From: Aspergillus flavus
Taxonomy: Eukaryota; Ascomycota; Eurotiomycetes; Eurotiales; Aspergillaceae
DNA: 64,000 bases
Reading direction: 5' to 3'
NCBI RefSeq assembly: GCF_009017415.1
Contig: NC_092409.1
Coordinates: 1,860,001 to 1,924,000, forward strand
Part shown: in pieces, positions 46,178 through 57,526 of the stretch
Layout: every line of letters starts with the position of its first letter
Position numbering within the stretch: position 1 is the stretch's first letter
Notes under the pieces: generated by a model
Told to the model about the DNA's origin: nothing
Databases searched by the model: none
Seen by the model: only the letters and a program-made list of their open reading frames with translations
Translations under genes and position numbers: made by a program

Positions 46178-48954
46178 CTATCGGGCAGCAAATCGGCTCT
46201 TTTGCCGAATGCGACTACCGTACCGGAAAAAGATATACCTGCCGCCCCAATTACCGTTAGATTTCAATCAACCATAGCTAGATCAGATCTACAGCTGCAT
46301 CAAAATGCTCATGGAGCCCACTGCCGGCAGAGAATTTGCCCAGAGGTCAAGAGAAACCCCTCCCGGCAAGGACGTCAGACATATAATGCCAGTATAGCTG
46401 CAGCATTGCCATGCAAGGCAAGTGCCACCAAATCGAAGCTATATAGCCAACAACACGACGTAGGCAAACAATGAAAATGATGGCAAAAGGTGAAACATGA
46501 TGGTTGTGGGGGAACTTACGGAAATGGCGCCATGGCAAGCGTCAGAAAAGCGAGCAGCGAAGAAGCCCAGTGGTATCCCAGATTGTTGTACACTATATCC
46601 GTTGGTCAGTACCGGTCTGAATTCGGTGCGCCAAGCGATAGCAGCAACGCAGGTAGCTCGGTGGCATTGATGACGGTGGAGTCTCGCAGAACAAGGTGAT
46701 TCACAGTGGAGGGCGTGATCAGGCTATAGTGCTTCTGATCCTTTTTTTTTTTTTTTCTGCGCCCCTTTGATGTAAAACGAACGAAAAGAAAGGCTACGCA
46801 ACATGACCAAAATGAAAACCACTTACTTTGGATTCCAAAAAGGGGGAAGACGCCGCCAAACGTTGAGCGAGCGAAGCTGTTCGCTGCTAGAGAACTTGCT
46901 GCAAAGACTGGATATGCATCGACCAAGAACGTAAAGATGCCCGAATATACAAGAATGGTACTGTCCAACACAGAATTCGTGAGCGTCAATGATCTACGTA
47001 GTCAAGTTTGCAGTAGGAATCAAGACATCAGGGAAACCATATTGCTGGCCTTGTGTTGAACTCACCCGGCTCCAAAAAACGCACTGCCAATTATGGGTAC
47101 AATCCAATGCACATAAGGATAAATAGTCCAAGCAAATATGAATAACCCTATGGTAACAAGGGGACCACCGAGAATTGCTGCAACGTGTGATTAGCAGCTC
47201 TGGTTCACCTGAATGATGTTCGGCAAGAGCTTTACGCACCTGGAGGTAGTCGCCACTCTGGTTGAAAGTCTTCTGTTGTTCCCTCTGTCCTTTTGTGCTT
47301 CTCTTCTAAGCGTTGGTAGACGCGGCGCCAGAAGGGATCGGATAAAATAGCCAAAACCATTCCCACAAAAAGGCCGAGGAAGCAAAGACCGCGCTGCCAT
47401 AGTTCAAAGCCATACACGTTGCCAAATACCAGCTGGAAGGCACCAAAGAAAAGGTATATTATACCCAGCAAGATGGCAGAGAATATACAGAGGCACAAAC
47501 ACATAGGTTCCAGCGTCAGGAGGAGCACGGGCCTGTAGATCGAGTGTAGGACTGTTCGTGCCACCGAGCGATTTAATCGTTCAATCGGTGCTTTCCATCG
47601 ATCATCCCCTGTCTCTTTGCGAAGTTTCTCCGCCTTTTGCCGCAGAAGGCTAGTAGGACCAGAGTTAAGAAACGAGTATATAGAGAGTCAATTTTGGCAA
47701 TCTCACTTACACCGGATGATAAGTTTCTGGGACAAAGAGGACGATTGAAATGAGCATTACGCCTGTCCAAATAAGAAGCACGTAGAACGTCCAGCGCCTG
47801 AGAACACGTCGTACAAGCGTCAGCCACAGATATTCCAAAATAGACGGCTAGGTAGATATACCATGTGGTGAATTGATTTATGAACCCACCAACTCTGAGA
47901 CTTGTCAGTCATCGCAATGCAAACTCAACTGACAACATTTTTAGCAATCGGGGCTGGTGACAAAACTCACAATGGTCCTACTTCAGGTCCAACAAAAGGT
48001 GAAGCCGTATACAGCATCATAGGCGCGCTCAGCTCATGGCGAGCAAATAAATCTCCTACCGTACCACCTGCAACGCTGAGGAATGCGCTCCCAGCGACAC
48101 CATTAAAAAAGCGGCATACGATCATGGTCTCAATATTCTTAGCCACAGCACAGGGGATGAGCCAGATCAAGAATATGGTGAATGAGGTAATATAGATATA
48201 TCTTCGGCCATAAAACTGAGGAGCATTAGCTAGGGCGATGAAGCCTGGCGTCGGGTATACGAACCTCTGATAGGGGCCCCAGAAACAGCGGGCCGATACC
48301 TGGGATGAATAGAGGTCAGAAACTAGACACGGAAGCCAAGCAAGCTCCTGATGGCTGAGAGACATACCAAGGCCCCATATAAAGAACGATAGCCCGAGCG
48401 TTGCGATCAAGCGAGAACAGTTGAATTCTTCTGTTATCTGGTCGTAGGTAGCGGTATACATTGACGAGGTGCAAGTCCTTGCGACAAGGCATCAGCACTA
48501 CAAAAAGCAAGGATACACAGCAGTTACCCACTACTCACACACAAAGAGAACCCAGAGAGCAAATGATAACAATCAACCACCGCCTCATGGTATTGAAGTT
48601 CCGAGGATTCATCGGGTCATTCTCGTCCCAGCTAACAACAAAAGTAGACGATTCATCTGCCTCGCCCCCGTCATTGCAAAGAGCATTTCTTGCGGCTTCT
48701 TCATCCACTGTATGGCAGCTGTATCCATCATTCAAAGACCAGCTGCGTTCAATGGGACGTGAGCTGCTGGAGTGCAGCTTCTCCATCCGTTCTTCGTCGG
48801 CGGGGGGAGCCTGAATTGGTGCAAATGTGCCGTCTATATCTTCATCTGATCTCATCTTCTCAAGCTCATCTGCCTCGCTCCTTTCGTCGCTTGTAGAGTG
48901 CCTGGCTGAATCCACATCGCTAAGGGGCGATACCGCCCGCTGTGACGCAGTCAT
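46178..48954 (-). CDS. MFS drug/H+ antiporter-like transporter (DHA1)
   Basis: Eleven exons: 48539-48954, 48368-48477, 48265-48299, 47971-48215, 47862-47894, 47711-47797, 47240-47649, 47066-47177, 46827-46993, 46520-46592, 46178-46238, giving 582 residues. An acidic hydrophilic N-terminus of about 130 residues precedes some 12 membrane segments. Family markers are [12 protein letters not shown], the loop motif [69 protein letters not shown], and the tail [17 protein letters not shown]. This matches fungal multidrug or polyamine exporters of the plasma membrane; the substrate is unknown. The last intron is 281 bp, and if it is kept in the mRNA a stop follows at once. Exons 3 and 5 are only 35 and 33 nt. 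Confidence 0.85.
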
Positions 48955-50153
48955 GATCGAGTAGTGAGGTAGAGCCTTCTCATGTAGTTTTTCGCTAATG
49001 CTATGGGAGATAATGAAAATATGAAAGCTATGTAATAGTCTCGATTGTGTAACAAATGATCGCCTCAAACACCAAGGTAACCCAGAATGGTTGCTTTCAA
49101 ATAATTGGATGCTGGCAATAATCACTCCGGTGAGGGCAAGGCGTGAGGGCAAGGCCAAGTCACGCCCTAAGCAGTACTTGCTTTATAGGACCTTTGGAGA
49201 AATTGACCGAAAAAATGAGATTCGGAGAGGAACCAACGGTTACAATAAATATCTAGTGTCTGATAATTGAACGAGATAAAGCCTGCAAAGTCAAGCAATT
49301 ATTAGTCACATTTGGGAGGATTGTACTAAGTACATAAATCGTTTAGTCTAGTTCTTGCTGGTCAATCTTGATTTTATCATACTACTAACTAGTCTGGTCG
49401 GCTTTTCCCTCAGCCGATTGCCACAGCATTATCAGTGGAGACAGACCAAAACTATAATACATATCCTTTTTCTTCGTTGCAGCCAGGGGAGAGCATATGT
49501 ATGACCTATTAAATGGCAACTTGGTCTTTCCCAGTTTTATCCAGTTTCCTTTTTTTTCTTTCCCCCATTTCATTCCCTTGTCATTGTCATCCGGTTCTAT
49601 CTCAACATAGTTCAGGATGTTGGAGATCATTTAAGTTTTTGATAAAGAAGTAAGTACACCAAGAATGGAAAAATTCCCCGAAGTGTCACCACCCCACGTG
49701 CAACACACCTATTACAAGCATCGTAATGGATCATACAGATTTCAGTTGTTCGCTTCTATACCTAAACCTATGTCAAGAAAGAAAATAAACCCCCCCCCCT
49801 CTTTAAGTATCGTCCCTAGAAGCTCGCCCACAATAATAACAATAATAAAATAAAATAAAAAAAAAAAAAAAAAACCAACTTAGCTTTGGAACGAGGACCC
49901 AAACAGTCATTCAATAGCCACCTTTTCAATCCAAACGGACAACTCCATGACACCAGTGTTTCATTACATGAATAATTTCCCGCATCCAGATAACAAGTTC
50001 TCCAGGGAACCCCAACCAAGTAGAAAAAGGGAGCAGAAAAGAGCAGAAGAGGAGAGAAACAACGGCGGAAACGAATAGGCCACTCGAACACAACTTCCTG
50101 TACAGAAACCCACCCGACACCTTCATAGGCCCAAATCTCTAAGGTTCACCGCT
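48955..50153. other. Intergenic, MFS transporter to RAD21
   Basis: About 1.2 kb, AT-rich, with an A-run at 49857-49874. It holds the transporter promoter and the RAD21 3' UTR. No gene recognised. Confidence 0.5.
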
Positions 50154-51986
50154 CTAAGCTACCTCCTGGGAAGCTTGAGTGCCTACTTCACCATTGGCGC
50201 TTTCTTCAGCCCATGAACCCCAGAGAGCACGCTTGCCGCGGATTTTGAGAGGGCCACCAACGGTATCGGGGCGTTGTTCAACCTGGACGGCGTCCTTTGT
50301 GGCCAAGACCAAAACCTCAAAAAACATTTTCGTCGCATCCGCCTTGGACGCCTTGCGTTCGGGTAGAAGATCCTGGAACTTCACGCTCTTCTTCTGTTCC
50401 ACTGCAGATTCACCCAGACAGTCGCGGAGAATGTGAACAGCATGCTTGGTACCAACGGAGACAGGGCCACTGTCCGCAGGTTGGATTGTGTCATCGAGAT
50501 CTTCCAGGGGATGATTCAATCCCTCGTCGTCGCTCAGATGCAAAACTTGATCGTCGTCATCACCGGGGAATTCGATATCAGACCGCTGATGAAGCGTCGA
50601 GTCAAGACCAACACCTTCATCGATCGGCACGGTGGCTTCTTCTTCGCCAAATTCCAAAGCAGGGGCGGCAGCTGCCTCGATGTCCATGTCTGCAATCCCG
50701 CTATCACGCTTCCTCTTGAGCTCACCAGCCTTCTTAATGGCATCAAAGGAGAGCAAGTCACGAAGCTCTGGAGCCCATCCACGTCCGCGACCTCCTCCCA
50801 GCACATTCGTCACAAAGTCGCCGTTCTTTTGCATATCCATGAGAGTGAGCAGAACAGGATCACGAGGCAGGAAGGACGTCGGCTTCAAGATAGTGGAGCG
50901 GTCCGCCTGTAACCCCTTGATTATCGGGGCCTTGTAATCAGTTACCTTGTCGAGCTCCACGGTCATCACCTTCCGTCGCTTCGCGCGCTGCGAGTGTTGG
51001 ACAGTCACGTCATCCTCTGCCGCCCCCTCGTCCTGGTCCTGGTCTTCACCCTGCTCTTGTTGAAGTTTCTCCATGTCTGCGTCTGGCATCTCTGAGAGGA
51101 CGCTCATAGATTCGCGCTCGGACCTGCGCTCGTCGACATCAAATGCCAGTTCTCCGTCATCACCAAGATCCATGGCAGTGTCGTCCGCCTGCAAAAGAGT
51201 GTCTTGTGGGCCCTCGTTGGCCAGGTCCATCTTGTCCAAGGGAGCATCATCCTCGCCAAGGTCCAGAGGCAGATCAACATCATTGAACTTGCCAGCATCA
51301 CTAAAAAGATCTTCTTCGACGGGGCGAGGTGCTGGCGCATCTCGACCCACTTCCATACTGAAGTCATGACCCAAGGGTGTATCATCCTCTCCCAAGTCAA
51401 GGTCAACCAAGGTATGGTCCTCAAGGCGCGCAGGCTCCTGTGACACAGAGCGCCGAAGACTACTGTCTGGGAAGAGCTGGCTCCCAAAGTCCATCGATGT
51501 TCCTGGGCGCTTACCTTCCGGCTCAAAACTGAGCGGCTGAGGTAAGAGCAAAGAAGAATCCAGGTTCATGAAAAGGTCCGACTCTGTAAGCACATCGGGC
51601 AAAGTAATACCCCCTGGGGCAACAACAGTGGTTGTCAAGTCATTGTTATTAGTCAAGCGGAAAGCCTATACATTATTGCTTTAGCGTCGTTTGTGGAAAC
51701 AGCATCATTTACCCGAGCATACCATTTTGATCTTCATGAGAGCCTCATTGCAGTCATCCAACAGGTAGCGAGCCTTTCTGCTATAAATCCGGACCACACC
51801 TAACAGCAACTGACCGCTCAATCGCAAAGCCATTGGAGCTTGTCCTTGATCGACAATAGCACTGACACTGCTCTCGATATCTGACTGTAAAATGTGCGAT
51901 TTGGAAAGTTTGCGCTCCAAGTTAGCCGATAACCAAACGCGGGCCAGTGGCCCGGTTTTTGACAAGAGGGTCTCCGAGTAGAACAT
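50154..51986 (-). CDS. rad21: Cohesin kleisin subunit Rad21/Scc1
   Basis: Two exons: 51723-51986 and 50154-51665, giving 591 residues. The N-terminal Rad21/Rec8 domain is clear: MFYSETLLSKTGPLARVWLS, KSHILQSDIESSV, MALRLSGQLLLGVVRIYSRK and YLLDDCNEALMKIKMAFR, which binds SMC3. The middle is long and acidic with repeated DLGEDD blocks (about residues 178-186, 223-231, 254-261). The C-terminal winged helix (KSVKFQDLLPERKASKADAT, FFEVLVLATKDAVQVEQ) binds SMC1. The protein closes the cohesin ring and is cut by separase at anaphase; candidate cleavage sites are not assigned here. The mitotic form is favoured over Rec8 by overall similarity. Confidence 0.93.
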
Positions 51987-52704
51987 GGTGTCACGATGTA
52001 GTATATGAAGAGATTTTAGAAATAATTATTCAAAGAGGTATAAGCCCGCCTAATGCGGGGGTGGTTCGCAAGAAGTCCCTAGCAACCAAATGCGATGACG
52101 CGCTGTATCCAGAAAACAAAAAGATCGGCAACTGATGCTTCCTCCCCCTAAGGCCGAAAGGGGTTATAAACCCGGAGACAACAAGATGGGTTGCTATATC
52201 TGACGATAAGGATTATCGCAATGCAAATAGATTCACCGAGTCCGGAGGTTGAAGAGGGGTGCAGGAAAGGAGGGGTGGTTGGGTGGATTGCGATGACTGT
52301 GGTGTGGTTTTCGCAAGTGAAGGGAAACAAGAGAAAGAGAGGGAGGGCGCGTCTGGCGGGCGGGTTGATGGGCAGCCTCCACTGGCAACGGGTTGCGGCG
52401 GGCAGCACTAGGCGAATGCACAATGCTGATTGGGTGCTTAGTTACGTGGCTGGGGTCACGTGCGAACAGGTCACTTTCAGTGGAAAGAGCCAAGCGTCAC
52501 GTGGCTCTAACGGGATGATGTAGGTACCCAATAGTACTCAAGATAGAAAGTAAAAGAGCTTAGCTGATATACGGAGTACAATTTTGCTCTGTGCATGTCT
52601 TTTTACCTCGTTCTTGCTATACAATCAGAATAATCAGCCTTTCCTTACGGAGTACCATAGAAAGGAAGAAAGCAAGAAAGTACAGTCAAGAAAGGCAAAA
52701 AATT
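51987..52704. other. RAD21 upstream region
   Basis: About 720 bp between the RAD21 start and the tRNA gene. Two copies of TACGGAGTA lie at 52570-52578 and 52646-52654. No protein gene recognised. Confidence 0.55.
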
Positions 52705-52794
52705 CTCCCCGACTGGGAGTCGAACCCAGGTCTCCCGCGCTTGTTCCTTTTATGGGATGACAAGCGGAAATCATGACCGTTAGACCATCGAGGA
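52705..52794 (-). tRNA. tRNA-Asp (GTC) with an 18-nt intron
   Basis: On the minus strand the acceptor stem TCCTCGA pairs with TCGGGGA (one G-T pair), the discriminator is G, and the T arm is CTGGGTTCGACTCCCAG with an intact B box. The anticodon stem TCCGC pairs with GCGGG. The loop reads TTGTCA, then an 18-nt insert after position 37, then C, giving mature loop TTGTCAC with anticodon GTC. Mature length is 72 nt. The intron shares complementarity with the anticodon side (CTTGT with ACAAG), as expected for a substrate of tRNA splicing endonuclease. Confidence 0.9.
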
Positions 52795-53509
52795 ATTATT
52801 GATAGACATTCTTCAAAGTAAGTTGATATCATTATTTACAAAATTGCACTCCACCGCCAGCTTTCTCTCATCATGAGCGGTGAACAAAGGCAGTATATTT
52901 CCAGCAAAGTTGTCCAGACATTTTTATAAACAACTCCCCTTTCAATACCTAAATGATGGCGTGGAATTCACAGAACTAGAGTGATAGAGTCAGTTACAGT
53001 ATCAATTCTAGAAGCTCAGGTGTGGGTGACTGTTGAGGTAGGCACATTAGTATAGTTACATTGGCTCCATAGTTCACCCACGCTAAACGCGTGACCGCCA
53101 AGAGTAACCCCTTCGCTGGGAACAATGAGAATTGCCTGCATACAATGTGGTCTCTCCGCAATTGAGCATGACAAGTAGTTTTTTTTAATTCAACATCCAA
53201 ATATTGATCGACGCGGCCCTCCCCTGAGAGCGTCGTCTTTGGTGGGACCTAGAGGTCTAGCCTTGTCTCTTCTCTAAAACCGGCTGCACGGCCCTTGTCT
53301 GGTTTCCACTTAGTCTTCCCATATTATTCGATACACCTGCGGCCGAAGTCGCGTCTGAGAACGTGGCTTCTACGTATTCTATTTTTTTTTTTTTTACATT
53401 TTGTCTTTGCAAAATCGTGTCCACCTCGACTTTTCCCCTGATCCCGACGGGATGATAACCATTGTGAGCCCGATCTAGCAGGACATCTTTGGACAGAAAA
53501 GCATGAGAG
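52795..53509. other. PmrA upstream region
   Basis: About 715 bp between the tRNA and the Ca pump gene. A T-run lies at about 53381-53396. No gene recognised. Confidence 0.5.
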
Positions 53510-56500
53510 ATGTCAAGGTCCGCAACACCTGCGCTACCTTTGCATAATGCTCAGGCCCCCGATTTGAGGCCTCCATCATCTACGCCGACGGGTGTACGCT
53601 CCAACACATCTACTTCAGTAAGTCTCGCTGTAAGGCAGATCCAGTTGATTTTGTCTGCGCTCGCGCTTTCAATTGGCTTACTTTGGGTGTGCGGTCGCTA
53701 ATTCTTAAATTCATTAACTAGACATCCACGTCGACTTACTCTCTATTAGACCCACAGCAAACCGCTGAGCGCTTACAGACATCCCTTACCCACGGACTCA
53801 CTCCTGCAGAAGCTGAGATTCGTTTAATACAAGATGGGCCCAACGAACTGCCGCATGAAGACCCCGAGCCCCTGTGGCTCCGGTTTCTTAAACAATTCCG
53901 GGAGACATTAATTCTACTGCTTCTAGCGTCAGCCGCAGTCTCTTTCTTCATGGGCAATTTTGATGATGCGGTAAGCATCACGCTCGCGGTAACCATCGTA
54001 GTCACCGTCGGATTTGTTCAGGAGTATCGATCTGAAAAGTCCTTGGAGGCCTTGAGCCGCCTGGTGCCACATCATGCGCATTTGATACGCGATGTTCCTC
54101 TCTCACATACCCCCCCTATCGGACACTCGATCCCTGCAGCTACCAGTGAAGAGTTCGAGCTGCAAGATCTCAGAAGCAAAAGCCCGGGCTCGGTTTCAGC
54201 CGCTGTTAAAGCTTCCAGTACTGTTTCAGCGAATGAGCTAGTACCTGGTGACCTAGTTTTGTTTACAGTTGGAGACCGTATTCCGGCGGACATACGCATT
54301 ACCGCAGCCACTGATTTGACCATCGATGAATCAAACCTGACTGGTGAGAACGAGCCTGTTGCTAAATCGCCTGACGCAATTCGCGGCCCCAAGGCTTTAG
54401 CCTCACACTCGCCCAAAATTGTCACCCCTCCCCGATCTCCATTCTACGATGCCCCAGCCAGTGGCGCTGTGGGCGCTGATATCCGCTTAAATGAGCAGCA
54501 CAATATCGCATTTATGGGAACTTTGGTTCGGTCGGGGTATGGACAGGGTATTGTCATAGGAACGGGTGCGAAAACTGAATTTGGCAGTATTTCAGCTTCT
54601 TTGCAGGAAATCGAGAGTCCACGCACACCGCTTCAATTGTCAATGGACCGTCTTGGTCAAGAATTGAGCTATGTCTCCTTTGGCGTCATCGGATTGATTG
54701 TAGTGATAGGATTGATACAAGGTCGAAAGCTCCTTGATATGTTCACGATTGGTGTCTCACTTGCAGTCGCTGCGATTCCAGAAGGTCTTCCCATTATCGT
54801 GACGGTTACTCTTGCTTTAGGCGTGCTGCGCATGGCCAAGAGGGGGGCCATCATGCGAAGACTCCCCAGCGTCGAGACTCTCGGCTCTGTGAACGTTGTA
54901 TGCAGTGATAAGACGGGAACCCTAACGCTCAATCATATGACAGTCACAAAGATGTGGCATTTCGACTGTCCGGAGCCATTTGAGGTGCACAACGATATTA
55001 GCTCACTGACGCCTGGGCCTGCAGCTCGGACCGTTCTTCGTGTCGGTAATATCGCTAATAACGCTAGACTTTCGCGTGTGCATGCAAATTCACCTGCCAG
55101 CGCATCTTCTGCTGCAGTGTTGTCTTCCACTGATGATAGGGCTCCGGGAACCATTAGGAGTAGGTGGGTTGGGCAACCCACCGACGTCGCTATCCTGGAT
55201 CTGTTGGACACTTTTGGGGAGGATGATGTGCGCGACCGTATTAGTGCTCGCGCCGCCGAGACTCCCTTCAGCTCCGAGCGCAAGTGGATGGGTGTGATTA
55301 TTGGCAATGGCACTGGCGAGTCAAGTAACATGGCCTACATTAAAGGTGCTCTCGAGCAAGTTTTAAAACGTTGTGATACGTATCTTACAAAGGATGGACG
55401 AGAAGTTATACTGGATGAACTGCGACGTCAAGCAGTGAGGCAGGCTGCTGAGCATATGGCATCAGAGGGTCTAAGGGTGCTCGCTTTCGCCAGTGGAGCA
55501 GTGCGAGATACATCAAAAGGGCGACCTTTTGGCAGCAGGACAGGCACTCCTGTTTCTAGAACTACTCCGGGTGAAGAAGATGATCGATATACCGGGCTGG
55601 TCTTTGCAGGACTTGTGGGGATGAACGACCCTCCCCGTAAGGATGTTCACAAATCCATCAGGCGCCTTATGGCTGGAGGAGTACGCATCATCATGATCAC
55701 AGGAGACGCCGAGACTACGGCAGTTGCGATCGCAAAGAAATTGGGAATGCCAATCAGTAATATAGCCGGTTCGCGACCTGTCCTTACTGGTGAGGAGATC
55801 GACCGTATGAGCACCACGGAGTTGGCGCAGGCCATATCCTCCACATCCATCTTCGCCCGCACAAGCCCTGACCACAAGATGAAGATTGTACGCGCTTTGC
55901 AGTCCCGAGGAGATGTGGTGGCCATGACGGGTGATGGTGTGAATGATGCACCAGCCCTCAAGAAAGCAGATATTGGCATCTCGATGGGTAAATTGGGCAC
56001 GGACGTTGCTAAGGAGGCAGCAGACATGATTCTGACAGACGATGACTTCTCTACAATCCTGCGAGCCATTGAGCAGGGCAAGGGCATCTTCTACAATATT
56101 CAAAACTTCATTACATTCCAGCTAAGCACCAGCGTTGCTGCATTGAGTCTTGTATTGTTAAGCACTACTCTTGGCTTCAAGAATCCGCTGAATCCGATGC
56201 AAATCCTATGGATCAGTAAGTTAATGTCAACACCGAGCATTGGGCAGTTGATGGCTGACATTCGTCAACAGATATTCTTATGGATGGCCCTCCAGCGCAG
56301 TCCTTGGGTGTAGAGCCCGTTGATCCGTCAATCATGGGACGACCCCCACGACCCAGAACGGCTCGGGTACTAACAAAGCCTCTCATTCAACGGGTGCTAA
56401 CTTCCGCGTTGATGATTATGCTGGGCACGCTTGCTATTTACGTCTACGAAATGGGCGATGTCGACGATGAGCTGAACCCGGGCAAACGCTCGCGCGTCGT

Positions 56501-56846
56501 AACCGCCCACGACACAACCATGACTTTCACCTGCTTTGTGCTCTTCGACATGTTCAACGCCTTGACCTGCCGCAGCGAGGGCAAGTCGGTGCTTCGCGGC
56601 GAGATCTCCTTGTTTGGGAACAAGATGTTCAATTACGCCGTCCTCGGATCACTTGCCGGGCAGGCGTGTGTGATCTATCTGCCTTTCCTGCAGCGAGTCT
56701 TTCAGACGGAGCCGCTCAATCTGGCACATCTGTTCAAGCTATTGTGTATTTCGAGTTCAGTGTTTTGGGTAGACGAGGCCCGGAAGTATTATCAGTCGGT
56801 GAAACGGCGGCGGGCCGTTGGGGTGGGATACAGCGTAAATGTCTAA
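53510..56846 (+). CDS. pmrA: Golgi Ca2+/Mn2+ P-type ATPase (PMR1 family)
   Basis: Three exons: 53510-53617, 53722-56215, 56272-56846, giving 1058 residues. Type IIA P-ATPase features are in order: [20 protein letters not shown], actuator loop [18 protein letters not shown], transmembrane 4 site [13 protein letters not shown], phosphorylation site [34 protein letters not shown], the hinge [20 protein letters not shown] and the transmembrane 5-6 region ending [20 protein letters not shown]. It pumps Ca and Mn into the Golgi, supporting glycosyltransferases such as those in this window. There is a Ser/Thr/Pro-rich N-terminus, and an inserted loop between the first membrane pair and the actuator (around [16 protein letters not shown]). 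Confidence 0.95.
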
Positions 56847-57092
56847 GGGGTCGAGTTGATATATGCTTTGTACTAGTTGTATAGAGGAAACATCATAGAG
56901 AACTATTATTCCCGCGAGACACCTGAACATTGTTTATGTTGTAACAGCTGACAGCTCATGTAGTTGGTTTTTTGAAACGGGTGCATTGGAAAAGGCGGTG
57001 ATTAGGAACGAGAAATACAAAGAAGGGCAGGGAGGGACAAGTATGGGAGGATCGAAATATCTGTCTATTTGAGACAGGACAACAAAAAAGTT

Positions 57093-57161
57093 GAGCGACG
57101 CAGGGCTCGACGGGAGTCTCCTAATTCGTAGTCCAGCCCCTTACCATTGGGCCAGCCGGCT
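57093..57161 (-). pseudogene. Degenerate tRNA-Arg(ACG)-like sequence
   Basis: On the minus strand a good A-box-like D arm (TGGCCCAATGGTAAGGGGCT) is followed by a loop CTACGAA that would give anticodon ACG. The anticodon stem has a mismatch, the T arm lacks a base of the B box (GTCGAGCC instead of GTTCGANNC), and no acceptor stem can be closed well. It reads as a decayed tRNA copy. Confidence 0.5.
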
Positions 57162-57505
57162 AAGATAAGGCTGCCTCGATTCCTGTATTATATATATAAC
57201 TCGAGGAAATTGCTCTGTGGTAGACATCCGCTTACCCCATAATCGGTGGTCACTTTCGGGAAAATAAAGTCCATCATCAATGTTTTGGCCGAAAGAAGAA
57301 CACACTGTATGCATGAAGAGTACGGTCGGCCTGCGGCGTATATATATTCCCAGTATGTACGAGTACACCGGTAAAGTCAATGATGCAAGACAACGCATAA
57401 GTTTGACACGATGGGCCACACACACACACACACGAGTCTCGGTGACGGTAAATATTAAAAGCTAACTGTACCAAGATGAAAGTTTCCCCGGAATCTCTCG
57501 CACTA

Positions 57506-57526
57506 TAGTAGTAGTAGTAGTAGTAG
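57506..57526. repeat. (TAG)7 microsatellite
   Basis: Seven perfect TAG units in the spacer downstream of pmrA. Confidence 0.9.
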
